This document shows, piece after piece, positions 28,103 to 38,396 of a stretch of 64,000 nt of DNA. Made by a program: the position numbers and the translations under genes. The stretch comes from Sphingobium lactosutens (GTDB lineage Bacteria; Pseudomonadota; Alphaproteobacteria; Sphingomonadales; Sphingomonadaceae). The stretch is from assembly GCF_013393185.1 (NCBI RefSeq), contig NZ_QJQX01000052.1, positions 186,001 through 250,000 of the forward strand, in the 5' to 3' direction. The number at the start of each line of letters is the position of its first letter. Position 1 is the stretch's first letter. A model generated the notes under the pieces. It was not told the DNA's origin. It saw only the letters and a program-made list of their open reading frames with translations, and made no database searches.

Positions 28103-28569
28103 CCGGCCTCACCCATCTCGACGAGGATGGCGCGGCGCGCATGGTCGATGTCTCCGCCAAGGCGGTGACTGCCCGCGAAGCCGTCGCTTCCGGACGGATC
28201 GGGATGAGCGAGGAGGCTGCGAAGGCCATAGCCGACGGTCTGGTCAAGAAAGGCGATGTGCTTGCGGTGGCGCGAGTGGCGGGCATCATGGCCGCCAAGC
28301 GCACCGCCGACCTCATCCCGCTCTGCCATCCGATCGCGCTCAGCGCGGTAACGGTGGACTTCGACCTGGGCGAGAGCGGCGTCACCGTCACCGCCACCGC
28401 CCGCACCGCCGGGCAGACGGGCGTCGAGATGGAAGCGCTGACCGCAGCTTCGGTCACCCTGCTCACCATCTACGACATGGCCAAGGCGCTGGATAAGGGG
28501 ATGGTGATCGACAATGTCCGACTGATCGCCAAGACCGGCGGCAAGTCGGGCGACTGGCGAGCCCCATGA
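28099..28569 (+). CDS. moaC: Cyclic pyranopterin monophosphate synthase
   Basis: Second step of molybdenum cofactor synthesis. The 156-residue protein has the conserved L-C-H-P-I motif near 77-81, the E-M-E-A-L-T-A segment, D-M-A-K-A near 130 and the lysine-rich end K-T-G-G-K-S-G. It is coupled by ATGA overlaps to trpC before it and moeA after it, so molybdopterin genes ride in the trpDC operon. Confidence 0.95.
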   Translation: MTGLTHLDEDGAARMVDVSAKAVTAREAVASGRIGMSEEAAKAIADGLVKKGDVLAVARVAGIMAAKRTADLIPLCHPIALSAVTVDFDLGESGVTVTATARTAGQTGVEMEALTAASVTLLTIYDMAKALDKGMVIDNVRLIAKTGGKSGDWRAP

Positions 28570-29747
28570 GCCTGCTGCCGGTCGCCGAAGCGCAGGCGCG
28601 CCTCTTCGCCCTGGCGCAGCGCCTGCCGGCCGAAACCGTGCCGATCGGTCAGGCCGTCGGCCGCTGGCTGGCAAAGGACATAGTCGCGCTGCGCGACCAG
28701 CCCTGGGCCGACCTGTCCGCCATGGACGGCTATGCGGTCCGTGCGGCCGAATATCCCGGCCCCTGGCACGTCGGCGGCGAAAGTGCAGCCGGCGCGGCCG
28801 ACCTGTCGCCGCTCCCGCCCGGCGAAGCCGTCCGCATCTTCACCGGCGCGCCGCTTCCCCCCGGCGCCGACACGATCCTGATCCAGGAAAATGCCACGCG
28901 CGAGGGCGACCGGCTGACCGCCAGCGCCGATCCGCTCCCGGCCGGGCGTCACATCCGTACCGCCGCGTCGGATTTCGCGCGCGACGCCGTGCTGCTGAAG
29001 GCGGGCACGCACCTTGGCCCGGCCCAGATAGCGCTTGCCGTGCTGGCGGGCCATGGCGAATTGCCGGTCTGCGCCAAACCGAAGATCGCCCTTCTCTCCA
29101 CCGGTAACGAACTGGTCACCCCCGGCACGCCCACGCGTCCCGGCTATCTCCCCTCCTCCAACGCACCGATGCTGGCCGCCATGCTGGCCGCCCTGCCTTG
29201 CGACGTGATCGACCTCGGCATTGTGCCGGACGATCTCGACGCCATGGTCGCCGCGCTGGAACAGGGACGCCAAGCCGACATCATCGTCTCGACCGGCGGC
29301 GCCTCGGTCGGCGACCATGATCTCGTCCGCCCCGCCTTCACCAAGGCCGGCGGCTCGCTCGATTTCTGGAAGATCAGGATGCGTCCCGGCAAGCCGCTGA
29401 TGGCCGGGCGCCTGCACGAGTCGCTGTTCCTTGGCCTGCCCGGCAATCCGGTATCGGCCTTCGTCACCGGCACGCTCTTTCTGCTGCCGCTCGTCCGCCA
29501 CCTGTGCGGCGCGACTGATCCATTGCCCACCACGGGCGAAGCAACGCTGGCGTCCGCTCTCCCCGCCACGGCCGAGCGCGACGATTATCTGCGCGCCTAC
29601 AGAAGAGATGGAGGAATCGTCTCCGTCACCTCGCAGGACAGCGCCGCCACCGCCGCGATGGCCATGGCCGATTGCCTGATCCTGCGTCCAGCCGGATCGC
29701 CTCCGGCCACGCCGGGCGATCGCGTCACCATCATCCCATTGCCCTGA
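28566..29747 (+). CDS. moeA: Molybdopterin molybdenumtransferase
   Basis: Inserts molybdate into adenylylated molybdopterin. The 393-residue protein has the MoeA N-terminal lid domain (S-A-M-D-G-Y-A), the Mog-like domain with S-T-G-N-E-L near 180 and [11 protein letters not shown] near 245, and the G-L-P-G-N-P-V-S motif before the C-terminal barrel. A strong terminator follows. Confidence 0.95.
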   Translation: MSLLPVAEAQARLFALAQRLPAETVPIGQAVGRWLAKDIVALRDQPWADLSAMDGYAVRAAEYPGPWHVGGESAAGAADLSPLPPGEAVRIFTGAPLPPGADTILIQENATREGDRLTASADPLPAGRHIRTAASDFARDAVLLKAGTHLGPAQIALAVLAGHGELPVCAKPKIALLSTGNELVTPGTPTRPGYLPSSNAPMLAAMLAALPCDVIDLGIVPDDLDAMVAALEQGRQADIIVSTGGASVGDHDLVRPAFTKAGGSLDFWKIRMRPGKPLMAGRLHESLFLGLPGNPVSAFVTGTLFLLPLVRHLCGATDPLPTTGEATLASALPATAERDDYLRAYRRDGGIVSVTSQDSAATAAMAMADCLILRPAGSPPATPGDRVTIIPLP

Positions 29748-29762
29748 CTTTCGGCCCCATGA

Positions 29763-29789
29763 AAAAGGGGCCGTCGTGCGGCCCCTTTT
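29763..29789. terminator. Bidirectional intrinsic terminator
   Basis: Arms AAAAGGGGCCG (29763-29773) and CGGCCCCTTTT (29779-29789) are perfectly complementary over 11 bp with a 5-base loop. The A-run on one side and the T-run on the other let it stop moeA transcription on the plus strand and the small gene at 29811-29966 on the minus strand. Confidence 0.9.
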
Positions 29790-29810
29790 CCGTCAACAAT
29801 ATCGGGACGC

Positions 29811-29966
29811 TCAGCGTTGCTGCTTGTTGCCCGGCGCCTTGTCCTGACGACGTTCGTCGCCCATCTGGCCCTGCTTGTTTTCCTGCTGCTGCTGACGATC
29901 GCGCTGCCCCGCGTCGCCTTGCTGGTCGCGACGCTGGTTCTTGTCCTGATCACTCTGGTTGGGCAT
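29811..29966 (-). CDS. Small glutamine-rich hydrophilic protein, function unknown
   Basis: A 51-residue frame of very biased composition: about a quarter Gln, with many Arg, Asp, Lys and Gly, one methionine besides the start, and no hydrophobic core. It reads as an intrinsically disordered protein. GGAGAG lies 6 bases before the ATG, and the shared terminator lies after the stop, both of which support a real gene. It resembles stress-related hydrophilins only in composition; I recognise no family. Confidence 0.65.
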   Translation of the reverse strand: MPNQSDQDKNQRRDQQGDAGQRDRQQQQENKQGQMGDERRQDKAPGNKQQR

Positions 29967-30056
29967 TGTTTCTCTCCTGTCACCCAAAATGGACGACAGC
30001 GATAAAACCCGTTTTAACCATGTCCGTTCCTTCCGATGCGACCAGCCGTTCGGCGC

Positions 30057-30085
30057 TTGACTAATCCCGATGTGTTTCCTATGCG
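30057..30085 (+). promoter_or_regulatory. Probable lexA promoter
   Basis: TTGACT (30057-30062) is a good -35 hexamer; 17 bases later TATGCG (30080-30085) could serve as a weak -10. The proposed -10 abuts the SOS box, so LexA bound there would block RNA polymerase. Confidence 0.5.
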
Positions 30086-30099
30086 TTCCTCATACGTTC
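30085..30099 (+). promoter_or_regulatory. SOS box (LexA operator), GTTC-N7-GTTC
   Basis: GTTC at 30085-30088, seven bases, GTTC at 30096-30099: an exact match to the alphaproteobacterial LexA direct-repeat operator, 18 bases before the lexA ATG. It predicts autorepression of lexA. Confidence 0.9.
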
Positions 30100-30116
30100 C
30101 ATGGAGGACCGCAGCG

Positions 30117-30791
30117 ATGTTGACGCCAAAGCAGCAGGAATTGCTGAGCTTCATTCAGACCCGTCTGGAGGAGGGCGGCGTATCCCCCTCATTTGAGGAA
30201 ATGAAGGATGCGCTCGACCTGCGTTCCAAGTCCGGCATCCATCGCCTGATCAACGCGCTGGAAGAACGCGGGTTCATCCGCCGCCTACCCAATCGCGCCC
30301 GCGCGCTGGAGGTGTTGAAGCTTCCCGACGCCATGCACCGCGCACCCGCGCCGGTTATCGCGCCGCAGCCCAAGATCGCGCCGCCGTCGCTTCCGATCGC
30401 GGCCAATGACGTGATCGAAATCCCGCTGCACGGCCGCATTGCCGCCGGCGTCCCGATCGAGGCGATGGAGGGGCATAATATGCTCTCCGTTCCGGCCGCC
30501 TTGCTGGGTGCGGGCGATCATTATGCCCTGGAAGTCTCAGGCGATTCGATGATGGAAGCGGGCATTCTCGACGGCGACTTCGCCCTGATCCAGCGCACTG
30601 ACGTCGCGCGCGAAGGCCAGATCGTCGTCGCCCTGATCGACGAGGCCGAGGCCACGCTCAAATATTTCCGCCGCGAAGGCAGCAAGGTTCGGCTCGACCC
30701 GGCCAACGCCGCCTATGAACCGCAAATCTACGATCCGCGTCAGGTCCGTATTCAGGGTAAGCTGGCCGGTCTGCTGCGCCGGTATAACTGA
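30117..30791 (+). CDS. lexA: SOS repressor LexA
   Basis: Represses DNA-repair genes until RecA-ssDNA triggers self-cleavage. The 224-residue protein has an N-terminal winged helix (about 1-65), a Pro/Ala linker and the peptidase domain with the cleavage site A110-G111, the nucleophile S144 in S-G-D-S-M-M and the general base K182. GGAGGA precedes the ATG. Its last 40 bases overlap the convergent comEC gene. Confidence 0.97.
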   Translation: MLTPKQQELLSFIQTRLEEGGVSPSFEEMKDALDLRSKSGIHRLINALEERGFIRRLPNRARALEVLKLPDAMHRAPAPVIAPQPKIAPPSLPIAANDVIEIPLHGRIAAGVPIEAMEGHNMLSVPAALLGAGDHYALEVSGDSMMEAGILDGDFALIQRTDVAREGQIVVALIDEAEATLKYFRREGSKVRLDPANAAYEPQIYDPRQVRIQGKLAGLLRRYN

Positions 30792-32932
30792 GCTTTTCCC
30801 AGCCTTGAGCGCGCTATCCAGGGATGCGCGTCACCGGGGCTGAGAACGGTGTGAACTTCGCCATTTTTGAGCGTGATGGACAGGCCGCCGGTGCGCTTCA
30901 GCAGCCGGCGGTCGATCTTCATCCAGCGCGGGCGGCACCAGCCCGGCAGCCCGCGATCGCTGATGACGATGTCCGCCGCTGCACAATCCCGCATGAAGTC
31001 GCGCCGCGCGATCAGCGCGTCGCTCCGGGTGAAGAGCAGCCGCCAATTGCGTCCCGTTCCGTCCTTCACCGCGACAGCACAAAGGTCCGTAGAACATCGG
31101 GCGTCCGGCAACGCGGCGATCGCCTCCAATTCGCCATCATAGCCGGCGCTCTCGGACAGCACGTCACGCACATAATCACCGGCCCGGTCCCGCAATATCG
31201 CCATCCCCTTGCCCGTCCGCACCGCCACATGCCGGCCATCGCCAGTCACGAGAATATCCGGCGGCGATGCGGCAAAAGTCATGAATATACCGATCACCGC
31301 CGGCGCCAGTCCCAGCCATCGGACCGATGATCGCCAGAGGAGGCACCAGAGCAGGCCAAGCATCGCGAAACCGAACAGCCCCGCGCCCATGGTCGGCGCC
31401 AGCAACGACGCCATCGGACTGGCCGCCACACCATGAGCGATGAGCAGCAGGAAATTGAGCGCCTGCTCCGTCAGCCACCAGGCCGGCCAGCCCAGCCCGA
31501 CCATGTCCAGCAGCAGCGCCAACGCCTCCAGCGGCATGACGATGAAGGTGGTGAGGGGGATCGCGATCAGATTGGCGAAAGCGCCAAGCAACCCCGCCTT
31601 GTGGAAATGGAACAGCGCAATCGGCATCAGCACCAGTTCGACCGCGATGCCTGTCGCCAGCATCACCACCAGCGCTCGTCCCAGCTTGCGAATCCCCCCT
31701 TCATCCCTTGCTGCCGCGAAGGCCTTAAAATGCGGATGTTCAGCCAACGCCACCAGCGCGGTCACGGCGGCGAAGCTCATCTGGAAACTCGGCCCCGCCA
31801 CCGCCTCCGGCCACAGCAGCAGGACGACCAACGCACCCGTCGCCACCAACCGCAACGTGACCGCGTCCCGCCCCATCGCCAGCCCACCCAGCACCAGCAG
31901 CGCGGCAACGCAGGACCGCACAGTCGGCACCTCCGCCCCCGTCAGCAATGTATAGCCGATCCCCGCCAACGCCCCGCCCGTCGCCGCGATCAGCATCAAG
32001 GGCCATCCCAGCGCAGCCCGCTGGCTGAGAGCCATCGCCCGCATCAGCAAGAATATCACCGCCCCGATCAGCGCAGTCACATGCAACCCGCTGATCGACA
32101 ACAGGTGCGCCAGACCGCTCCGCCGCATTGCTTCGGCATCGGCTTCGGGAATTGCTCCCTGGTCCCCGGTCGCCAGCGCGGCGGCGATCCCTTCGGCCGG
32201 GCCGTCGACACGCGCCAATATATGTCCGAACAGCCGCGCCCGCAGTGGCGGCGGAGAGGTCGATGGCTGGAGCACCTCCACCGGCTTCAACGCCTTGCCC
32301 GTCGCGCCAATCCCCTGGAAATAGGCGCGCGCGGCGAAGTCATAGCCGCCCGGCACGCTCGGCGGCGCGGGCGGCATCAATCGCACGCGAAACCGGATGC
32401 GGGCGCCGTCCCCCAACCCCTCTGGCACATCCGCATCGGCGATATTCACTCGTACCATCCCGGGCAAATCCGGCGCATCGACCGGCTTAAGCATCACGCG
32501 CACCATGGTCTGTGCGGGAACAGGGCGCACCGCCGTCACATCGCCCGTCATATGAACGAAAGTCGCCCGAACCAGCGGCGTTTCGCCCAGCAAGACCGCC
32601 TTGCCCCAGACCAGCAGGCAGCCGATGCAAGCCAATATTGCGCCCGCAACAATCATCCGCCGAAGCCGTCCGCCCACCGGCAGCATCGCGCCGATACAGG
32701 CCATTGCCAGCGCCACGCAGCAAAAGGCGAGCCAACTCATGGCATGAGGAAGAACAAACCAGGCCGCGATGCCTGCGCCGAGCGCAATCGGCACCCAAAG
32801 GCCTAGCTGTTCACGCTCGCGTTCCAGCCAGCTTTCAACGGCTTCCAGACCCTTCCGGACGAACGCCAGCGGCCTCACACCAAGGGAGGTTTGTCGTGGC
32901 TCGAAAGCCATGCTAGGGGGCGTCGGATTCAT
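30752..32932 (-). CDS. comEC: ComEC/Rec2 family DNA-uptake channel protein, without a functional MBL domain
   Basis: Inner-membrane protein of 726 residues with many membrane helices. An N-terminal DUF4131 region (about 45-215) precedes the Competence domain, marked by [21 protein letters not shown] near 280 and [12 protein letters not shown]. The C-terminal part after about 560 is short and lacks the metal motif HxHxDH of the nuclease-like MBL domain in Bacillus ComEC. It should transport ssDNA in natural transformation, if the other com genes exist. It is divergent to gltX (49-bp gap); the start could also be the ATG at 32911. Confidence 0.88.
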   Translation of the reverse strand: MNPTPPSMAFEPRQTSLGVRPLAFVRKGLEAVESWLEREREQLGLWVPIALGAGIAAWFVLPHAMSWLAFCCVALAMACIGAMLPVGGRLRRMIVAGAILACIGCLLVWGKAVLLGETPLVRATFVHMTGDVTAVRPVPAQTMVRVMLKPVDAPDLPGMVRVNIADADVPEGLGDGARIRFRVRLMPPAPPSVPGGYDFAARAYFQGIGATGKALKPVEVLQPSTSPPPLRARLFGHILARVDGPAEGIAAALATGDQGAIPEADAEAMRRSGLAHLLSISGLHVTALIGAVIFLLMRAMALSQRAALGWPLMLIAATGGALAGIGYTLLTGAEVPTVRSCVAALLVLGGLAMGRDAVTLRLVATGALVVLLLWPEAVAGPSFQMSFAAVTALVALAEHPHFKAFAAARDEGGIRKLGRALVVMLATGIAVELVLMPIALFHFHKAGLLGAFANLIAIPLTTFIVMPLEALALLLDMVGLGWPAWWLTEQALNFLLLIAHGVAASPMASLLAPTMGAGLFGFAMLGLLWCLLWRSSVRWLGLAPAVIGIFMTFAASPPDILVTGDGRHVAVRTGKGMAILRDRAGDYVRDVLSESAGYDGELEAIAALPDARCSTDLCAVAVKDGTGRNWRLLFTRSDALIARRDFMRDCAAADIVISDRGLPGWCRPRWMKIDRRLLKRTGGLSITLKNGEVHTVLSPGDAHPWIARSRLGKAQLYRRSRPASLP

Positions 32933-32981
32933 GGGTCAGCTAAGGCGAATGTCAAAGAATATGGCGGCAAGTGCAACGGGA

Positions 32982-34418
32982 ATGAACAAGCAGGTGGTGA
33001 CCCGTTTCGCCCCGTCCCCAACGGGGTTCCTGCATATTGGCGGCGCCCGCACGGCGTTATTCAACTGGCTGTTCGCACGCCATCATGGCGGCAAGTTCCT
33101 GCTCCGTGTCGAGGATACCGATCGCGCCCGTTCCACAGAGGAAGCCGTGGCCGCGATCTTCGACGGTCTGGAATGGCTGGGCCTGGGCGGTGACGAACCG
33201 GCCGTTTTCCAGTTCGCGCGTACGCCGCGCCACGCCGAAGTCGCCAACCAGCTGCTCGAAGCCGGTCATGCCTATCGCTGCTACGCCACGCCCGAAGAAC
33301 TGGCGGAACTGCGCGAACAGCAGCGCGCCGCCAAGCAGCCGATGCGCTATGACGGCCGCTGGCGCGACCGTTCGCCGGAGGAAGCACCCGCCGGCACGCC
33401 CTTCGTCATCCGTATCAAGGCGCCGCGCGAAGGCGAAACGGTGATCGAGGATGCCGTGCAGGGCCGCGTCGTCGTGCAGAATGCGGAGCTGGACGACATG
33501 ATCCTGCTGCGTTCCGACGGCACGCCGACCTATATGCTGGCCGTGGTGGTCGACGATCATGACATGGGCGTTACCCATGTCATCCGCGGCGACGACCATC
33601 TCAACAACGCCTTCCGCCAGTTGGCCATCATCAAGGCCATGGCCAAGATAGAGGGGGACTGGGAAGAACCCATCTACGCCCATATCCCGCTGATCCATGG
33701 CTCCGATGGCGCGAAGCTGTCCAAGCGCCACGGCGCGCTGGGCGTCGACGCCTATCGCGACGAGATGGGCATGCTGCCCGAGGCGGTCCTGAACTATCTG
33801 CTTCGGCTGGGCTGGGGCCATGGCGACGAGGAAATCATCTCCATCGCCCGCGCGATCGAATTGTTCGATATCGGCGGCGTGGGTCGCTCGCCCTCGCGCT
33901 TCGACATCAAGAAGCTGGAAAATCTGAACGGCCATTATGTGCGCGAAGCAGACGACTCGCGGCTCGCGACTCTGGTCGCGCCGCGCGTCGCGGAACGGCT
34001 TGAAAAGGTTTTACCTGAAAACGGGTTGGACATTTTGACCCAGGCCATGGCTTCGCTGAAGCCAAGGGCCAAAACCCTCAATGAAATTGCGGAAGGGGCC
34101 GAGTTTTTGTTCAAAACTTGTCCGCTCGATTTTGACGAAAAGGCCTCCGCTCTGCTAGACGAACCCGCGCGCGCTCTGCTGATAAAGACAGCCGACGCTC
34201 TCCAGCCCGTCCAGTCCTGGACGGTCGAAGCGATCGAAGAAGTGATACGCCGCGTGGCAGAGGATGCCGGCCTGGGACTGGGCAAGGTGGCGCAACCGCT
34301 GCGTGCGGCGCTCACCGGCCGAACGACCTCGCCAGGTATTTTTGATGTCCTCTTCCTGATCGGGAAAGAGGAGAGCTTGGAACGGCTGGCCGCTGCAGGG
34401 CACGCAACGGCCGGTTGA
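32982..34418 (+). CDS. gltX: Glutamyl-tRNA synthetase
   Basis: Charges tRNA-Glu. The 478-residue class I synthetase has H18-I-G-G21 and K245-L-S-K-R249. Zinc-type cysteines are absent. In-frame ATGs at 32949 and 32961 give slightly longer forms; 32982 directly precedes the conserved [12 protein letters not shown]. Alphaproteobacteria often carry two GltX paralogues, one making Glu-tRNA-Gln; the window shows only this one. gltA follows after 20 bp. Confidence 0.95.
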   Translation: MNKQVVTRFAPSPTGFLHIGGARTALFNWLFARHHGGKFLLRVEDTDRARSTEEAVAAIFDGLEWLGLGGDEPAVFQFARTPRHAEVANQLLEAGHAYRCYATPEELAELREQQRAAKQPMRYDGRWRDRSPEEAPAGTPFVIRIKAPREGETVIEDAVQGRVVVQNAELDDMILLRSDGTPTYMLAVVVDDHDMGVTHVIRGDDHLNNAFRQLAIIKAMAKIEGDWEEPIYAHIPLIHGSDGAKLSKRHGALGVDAYRDEMGMLPEAVLNYLLRLGWGHGDEEIISIARAIELFDIGGVGRSPSRFDIKKLENLNGHYVREADDSRLATLVAPRVAERLEKVLPENGLDILTQAMASLKPRAKTLNEIAEGAEFLFKTCPLDFDEKASALLDEPARALLIKTADALQPVQSWTVEAIEEVIRRVAEDAGLGLGKVAQPLRAALTGRTTSPGIFDVLFLIGKEESLERLAAAGHATAG

Positions 34419-34438
34419 TGACAGTCAAGGAGAACAAC

Positions 34439-35725
34439 ATGTCGGATAATAAAGCCAATTTGACCATCGGGGGAGCGAGCAACGATTACGCCATCATGGA
34501 TGGCACGGTCGGTCCTCAGGTCATCGACGTTCGCAAGCTCTACGCCCAGACCGGCATGTTCACCTACGATCCGGGTTTCACCTCGACCGCCAGCTGCGAT
34601 TCCGGGCTGACATACATTGATGGTGACGCGGGCGTGCTGCTGCATCGCGGCTATCCGATCGGCCAGCTGGCCGAGCAGTCGAGCTTCATGGAAGTCTGCT
34701 ACCTGCTGCTGAACGGCGAACTGCCGTCGAAGAAGGAACTGGCCGACTTCGTCAACACGATCACGCGCCACACGATGGTGCATGAGCAGCTGACCACCTT
34801 CTTCCGTGGTTTCCGCCGTGACGCCCACCCGATGGCGATCATGTGCGGCGTCGTCGGCGCCCTGTCGGCCTTCTATCACGACTCGACCGACATCAACGAT
34901 CCGGAACAGCGCAAGATCGCCAGCCACCGCCTGATCGCCAAGATGCCGACGATCGCGGCCATGGCCTATAAATATTCGGTCGGTCAGCCCTTCGTCTATC
35001 CGCGCAACGACCTGAGCTACACCGCCAATTTCCTGCGTATGACGTTCTCGGTCCCCGCCGAGGAATATGAGCCGGATCCGGTGATCGTGGACGCGATGGA
35101 CAAGATCTTCATCCTCCATGCCGACCATGAGCAGAATGCCTCGACCTCGACCGTGCGCCTGGCCGGTTCGTCGGGCGCCAACCCGTTCGCCTGCATCGCC
35201 GCCGGCATCGCCTGCCTCTGGGGTCCGGCGCATGGCGGCGCGAACGAAGCCGCGCTCAACATGCTGCGCGAGATCGGCACCGTCGACAAGATTCCGGAAT
35301 ATATCGCCCGCGCCAAGAACAAGGACGATCCGTTCCGCCTGATGGGCTTTGGCCACCGCGTCTACAAGAATTACGATCCGCGCGCGACTGTGATGCAGAA
35401 GACCGCGAAGGACGTTCTCGCCAAGCTCGGTGTCAGCGACCCGATCTTCGACGTGGCGAAGGAACTGGAGCAGATCGCGCTCAACGATCCTTATTTCATC
35501 GAGAAGAAGCTCTACCCGAATGTCGACTTCTATTCGGGCGTGATCCTTTCGGCCATCGGCTTCCCGACCGAGATGTTCACCGTGCTCTTCGCCCTCGCCC
35601 GCACCGTCGGCTGGGTCGCACAGTGGAACGAAATGATCTCCGACCCAGCCCAGAAGATCGGCCGCCCGCGTCAGCTCTATACCGGCCCGACCGAGCGCGA
35701 CTATGTCCCCGTCGAAAAGCGCTGA
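34439..35725 (+). CDS. gltA: Citrate synthase
   Basis: Condenses oxaloacetate and acetyl-CoA at the entry of the TCA cycle. The 428-residue protein is the long, NADH-sensitive Gram-negative type, with an N-terminal beta domain containing [10 protein letters not shown], the active-site histidines in [10 protein letters not shown] and G-F-G-H-R-V-Y-K-N, and a catalytic aspartate near [14 protein letters not shown] precedes the ATG at 34439 with normal spacing. An intrinsic terminator follows. Confidence 0.97.
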   Translation: MSDNKANLTIGGASNDYAIMDGTVGPQVIDVRKLYAQTGMFTYDPGFTSTASCDSGLTYIDGDAGVLLHRGYPIGQLAEQSSFMEVCYLLLNGELPSKKELADFVNTITRHTMVHEQLTTFFRGFRRDAHPMAIMCGVVGALSAFYHDSTDINDPEQRKIASHRLIAKMPTIAAMAYKYSVGQPFVYPRNDLSYTANFLRMTFSVPAEEYEPDPVIVDAMDKIFILHADHEQNASTSTVRLAGSSGANPFACIAAGIACLWGPAHGGANEAALNMLREIGTVDKIPEYIARAKNKDDPFRLMGFGHRVYKNYDPRATVMQKTAKDVLAKLGVSDPIFDVAKELEQIALNDPYFIEKKLYPNVDFYSGVILSAIGFPTEMFTVLFALARTVGWVAQWNEMISDPAQKIGRPRQLYTGPTERDYVPVEKR

Positions 35726-35752
35726 TCTGAACTGACATCGCCGGAAAGAAGG

Positions 35753-35780
35753 ACGGCGCCCCTTGCCAGGGGCGCCGTTT
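35753..35780 (+). terminator. Intrinsic terminator after gltA
   Basis: Ten-base arms ACGGCGCCCC (35753-35762) and GGGGCGCCGT (35769-35778), loop TTGCCA, then TTTCTGTT. It stops gltA; in the other direction it has no T-run. Confidence 0.85.
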
Positions 35781-35807
35781 CTGTTGAGGTCGTGGTGAAG
35801 GGAAAGC

Positions 35808-37187
35808 CTATCCCAGCGCCGGCAGCGACAGGATGAAGCGCGCCCCTTCGCCTGCTTCTCCACCGATACGGATGTCGCCTCCCATGGCCCGCGCGAGGCG
35901 ACGGGAAATATAGAGGCCAAGGCCGCTCCCGCTGGCATCGTCACGGCCAAGCCGCTCGAACTTTTCGAATATCCGCTCCCGATCGGCAGGCTCTATCCCT
36001 GCGCCCTGGTCGATCACCATGATGCGCGCCTCGCCATGGCCCTGCTCCGTCACGATGCGAACCGTGCTGCCCTCCGACGAGTAGCGCACGGCGTTGCCGA
36101 CCAGATTCACCAATATCTGCAATATCCGGCGAAACTCTCCGATAGCGTTCACGGCGCAGTCGGTTTCCGGTGCAAGAATGCTGATCTGACGGTCGAGCGC
36201 CTTCACGCCCAATAGTCCAGCGGCGCGGCGGCCCAGATCTGCCAGATCGACTTCCTCCGCCACTACCGAAAAATCGGGCCGGTCAATCGCCTGCAAATCC
36301 GCCAGATCGTCGACCAGCGCCATCAGGTGGCGGCCCGCCGAAGCGATATCCTGCGCATAATCCGCATAGTCTGGACGCAGCGGCCCATCCAATTGCGCAC
36401 CGATGGTATCGGCATTGGCAATGATCCGTCCCAGCGGCTGGCGCAGCGACCGGTCGAGCCGTTTGCTGAAATCGGCAGGATAGAGCGTGACCGCGCTCTC
36501 CGATCGGAATGGCGCAACCACCGCCTGTTCCACCGGCAACGCCGCGCCCCGATAGCCGATGAGCTGACCGGCCATGTCGAACAACGGGAAGGCGGACAGG
36601 CGGAACAGATGGGTGTCGTCGCCCACCAGCGCGGCAAGCTGATCGCGGAAAGCGCGCCGCTGGGCGAGGCCGCGCAGCATGGCCATGTCGCCTTCCTTGT
36701 CCGACCTGAGATCGAAAAAGGCGGAAAAGGGCGTGCCGGGTACGGGTGCATCGGCTGGCAGTGCGCCATGGACATCATCGCCGGCCAATATCATCTGGAA
36801 GCGAAGCTGGGTGTCGATCTGCCAGATCCAGCCTTCCGCAAGGGCGGCGATATCGGATTCTCGGGCGGCGGGATCCGTCGGCATCGCCGCCGGGGATCGC
36901 TCGCGCCAGTCGATGACGGACAGAGCCATGCCGCTCCCCTCTGGCCGTGCGCGCACCCACATGTCGATGTCGCCCCGTTCGGCCGCGGCCACGACAGGAC
37001 GCGATATGGTGACACCCAATCGCTGGGACAGGCGTATGATCGCTGCGATCTGGGGCACGGCGATCGGCGTGCCGAGATCGCCCCCGGCCTCCCGCTGCAA
37101 CGCCAGAAGCGGGGCGTCCGCGCTCGCCAAACGGCCGTCCGGGAACAACGAGGCGCGTAGAACGGCGGGATGGGCCGGAATATTCAT
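35808..37187 (-). CDS. PAS-containing pseudo-histidine kinase (phospho-acceptor His replaced by Arg)
   Basis: The 459-residue soluble protein has a sensory region (about 1-225, with a PAS-like segment around W-I-W-Q-I-D near 115) and a kinase core. The ATPase domain is intact: N box N-L-V-G-N-A-V-R-Y, G1 I-D-Q-G-A-G-I-E, F box, and G2 G-S-G-L-G-L-Y-I. In the dimerisation helix, where S-H-E-L-R-T-P-L is expected, the text is D245-R246-S-L-R-Q-P-L, so the histidine is an arginine. It cannot autophosphorylate in the normal way and may act as a scaffold or an allosteric regulator, as proposed for the tyrosine-bearing DivL of Caulobacter. The start overlaps the preceding gene as ATGA. Confidence 0.82.
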   Translation of the reverse strand: MNIPAHPAVLRASLFPDGRLASADAPLLALQREAGGDLGTPIAVPQIAAIIRLSQRLGVTISRPVVAAAERGDIDMWVRARPEGSGMALSVIDWRERSPAAMPTDPAARESDIAALAEGWIWQIDTQLRFQMILAGDDVHGALPADAPVPGTPFSAFFDLRSDKEGDMAMLRGLAQRRAFRDQLAALVGDDTHLFRLSAFPLFDMAGQLIGYRGAALPVEQAVVAPFRSESAVTLYPADFSKRLDRSLRQPLGRIIANADTIGAQLDGPLRPDYADYAQDIASAGRHLMALVDDLADLQAIDRPDFSVVAEEVDLADLGRRAAGLLGVKALDRQISILAPETDCAVNAIGEFRRILQILVNLVGNAVRYSSEGSTVRIVTEQGHGEARIMVIDQGAGIEPADRERIFEKFERLGRDDASGSGLGLYISRRLARAMGGDIRIGGEAGEGARFILSLPALG

Positions 37188-38275
37188 GCAGCCATGACGC
37201 CGATAAGATGGTCGAGCTTTGCCCGGAAGGAGGCAGGCGTCCGTAACGCGTCGATGATGGCGTCTGCCTCATCTTCGCTCACACCCTGATAGCGTTCCGC
37301 TTCAGCGATGACGAAACTGTCGGTCAGCCAGGGACGAACCGGCCTCAATGCCAGCAGCAATTGGCGATAGTCCGCGTCGGATCCGCCCAACGCGCGGCAC
37401 AACGCTCCCAGCTGCGTCAGGGGGGCCATCACCAATATGTCAATGACCTGGATGATCGTCAGCCATTGCCGACGGGCGGCCAGGGCCGCGAACGGCAGGA
37501 ACCGTCGTCCGCTCAGCCCGGCACCGAGCGGATCGGACGCATCGGCCGACCCGCCCATCTGCCGCACCAGTCTTTCGGCGGCGACCAACGGGCTGCAATT
37601 GCCGTCATGATCGGCGATCAGCCGATTGCCGGCTCGTTCGAATGCGGCCAGCATCCTGTCCGCACGGCCCGGCGCACCCCGTCGCGCCGCAGCAGCCAGG
37701 CAGGCCGACGTCGTCCAGACCATCTCGGCAAAATAGTCCGCAGGGACATCGGGGCGCATCGCCTGATCTTCGCCGCCCAACGCCATCCAGCGGCCTTCCG
37801 CCAAAGCAAGGATGGCAAAGGCGTCCACCAAGGCGGGGTCTTCGGCAGGCGATCCATCTGCCGCCGCCTCCCCATATTCGGCGTCCGCCTGTCCGAACTG
37901 GCGCAGCATCAGGCTGACAGCGGCGCGCAGCTGCATATGCGCCAACAATGCCGGACTGAGCAAAGTGGGCTGCTGGCAGATCGTTGGCCAGCACAGCGGG
38001 CCGGGACAATGAAGCAGGGCTTCGGCAACCTCAGGCGATTGGTCGAGTGCAACGCGCAGGGCGGTTTCGATCGCTGTGAAACATCCGCCCAGATGGCGGC
38101 GCGTTTCAGCGATCAGGGATTCATGACGTGATCGCGCAGTAGGAAAGAAGAACGCCAGGTCAACGGCATGGCCGACAGGCATGGCGGACATACCCGCCAT
38201 GACCCGCGCCATCGGCCAGCTATCCGCCGCTGTCGATCCGGCAAGGGGCGTAAAGGCGCTCATCCGATACAGCAT
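37184..38275 (-). CDS. All-helical cytosolic protein, possibly DUF2336-like
   Basis: A 363-residue, alanine- and leucine-rich, helical protein without a signal peptide or catalytic motif. The segment L-G-A-L-C-R-A-L-G-G-S-D-A-D-Y near residue 300 and the general HEAT-like character recall DUF2336 proteins of alphaproteobacteria, but I would not insist on the family. It is translationally coupled (ATGA) to the pseudo-kinase after it, which suggests that the two products work together. A second ATG at 38263 is an equal start candidate. A TTAA-N7-TAAA sequence lies just upstream. Confidence 0.6.
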   Translation of the reverse strand: MLYRMSAFTPLAGSTAADSWPMARVMAGMSAMPVGHAVDLAFFFPTARSRHESLIAETRRHLGGCFTAIETALRVALDQSPEVAEALLHCPGPLCWPTICQQPTLLSPALLAHMQLRAAVSLMLRQFGQADAEYGEAAADGSPAEDPALVDAFAILALAEGRWMALGGEDQAMRPDVPADYFAEMVWTTSACLAAAARRGAPGRADRMLAAFERAGNRLIADHDGNCSPLVAAERLVRQMGGSADASDPLGAGLSGRRFLPFAALAARRQWLTIIQVIDILVMAPLTQLGALCRALGGSDADYRQLLLALRPVRPWLTDSFVIAEAERYQGVSEDEADAIIDALRTPASFRAKLDHLIGVMAA

Positions 38276-38396
38276 AGTCGCACGTCGTTAAAATGCACTA
38301 AACCTTGGGCGCAGATTCTGGCCTGCACTGCATCGAAACCGGACATTTCTCGCGTGCATTTTTCTTGCGGTCGGACTGTGTGGCGCAGCTTCGCGG

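Noticed and set aside
31433..32806. Plus-strand 457-codon frame, Gln-, His- and Arg-rich
   Set aside because: Antisense to the membrane helices of comEC; hydrophobic codons read backwards give this composition.
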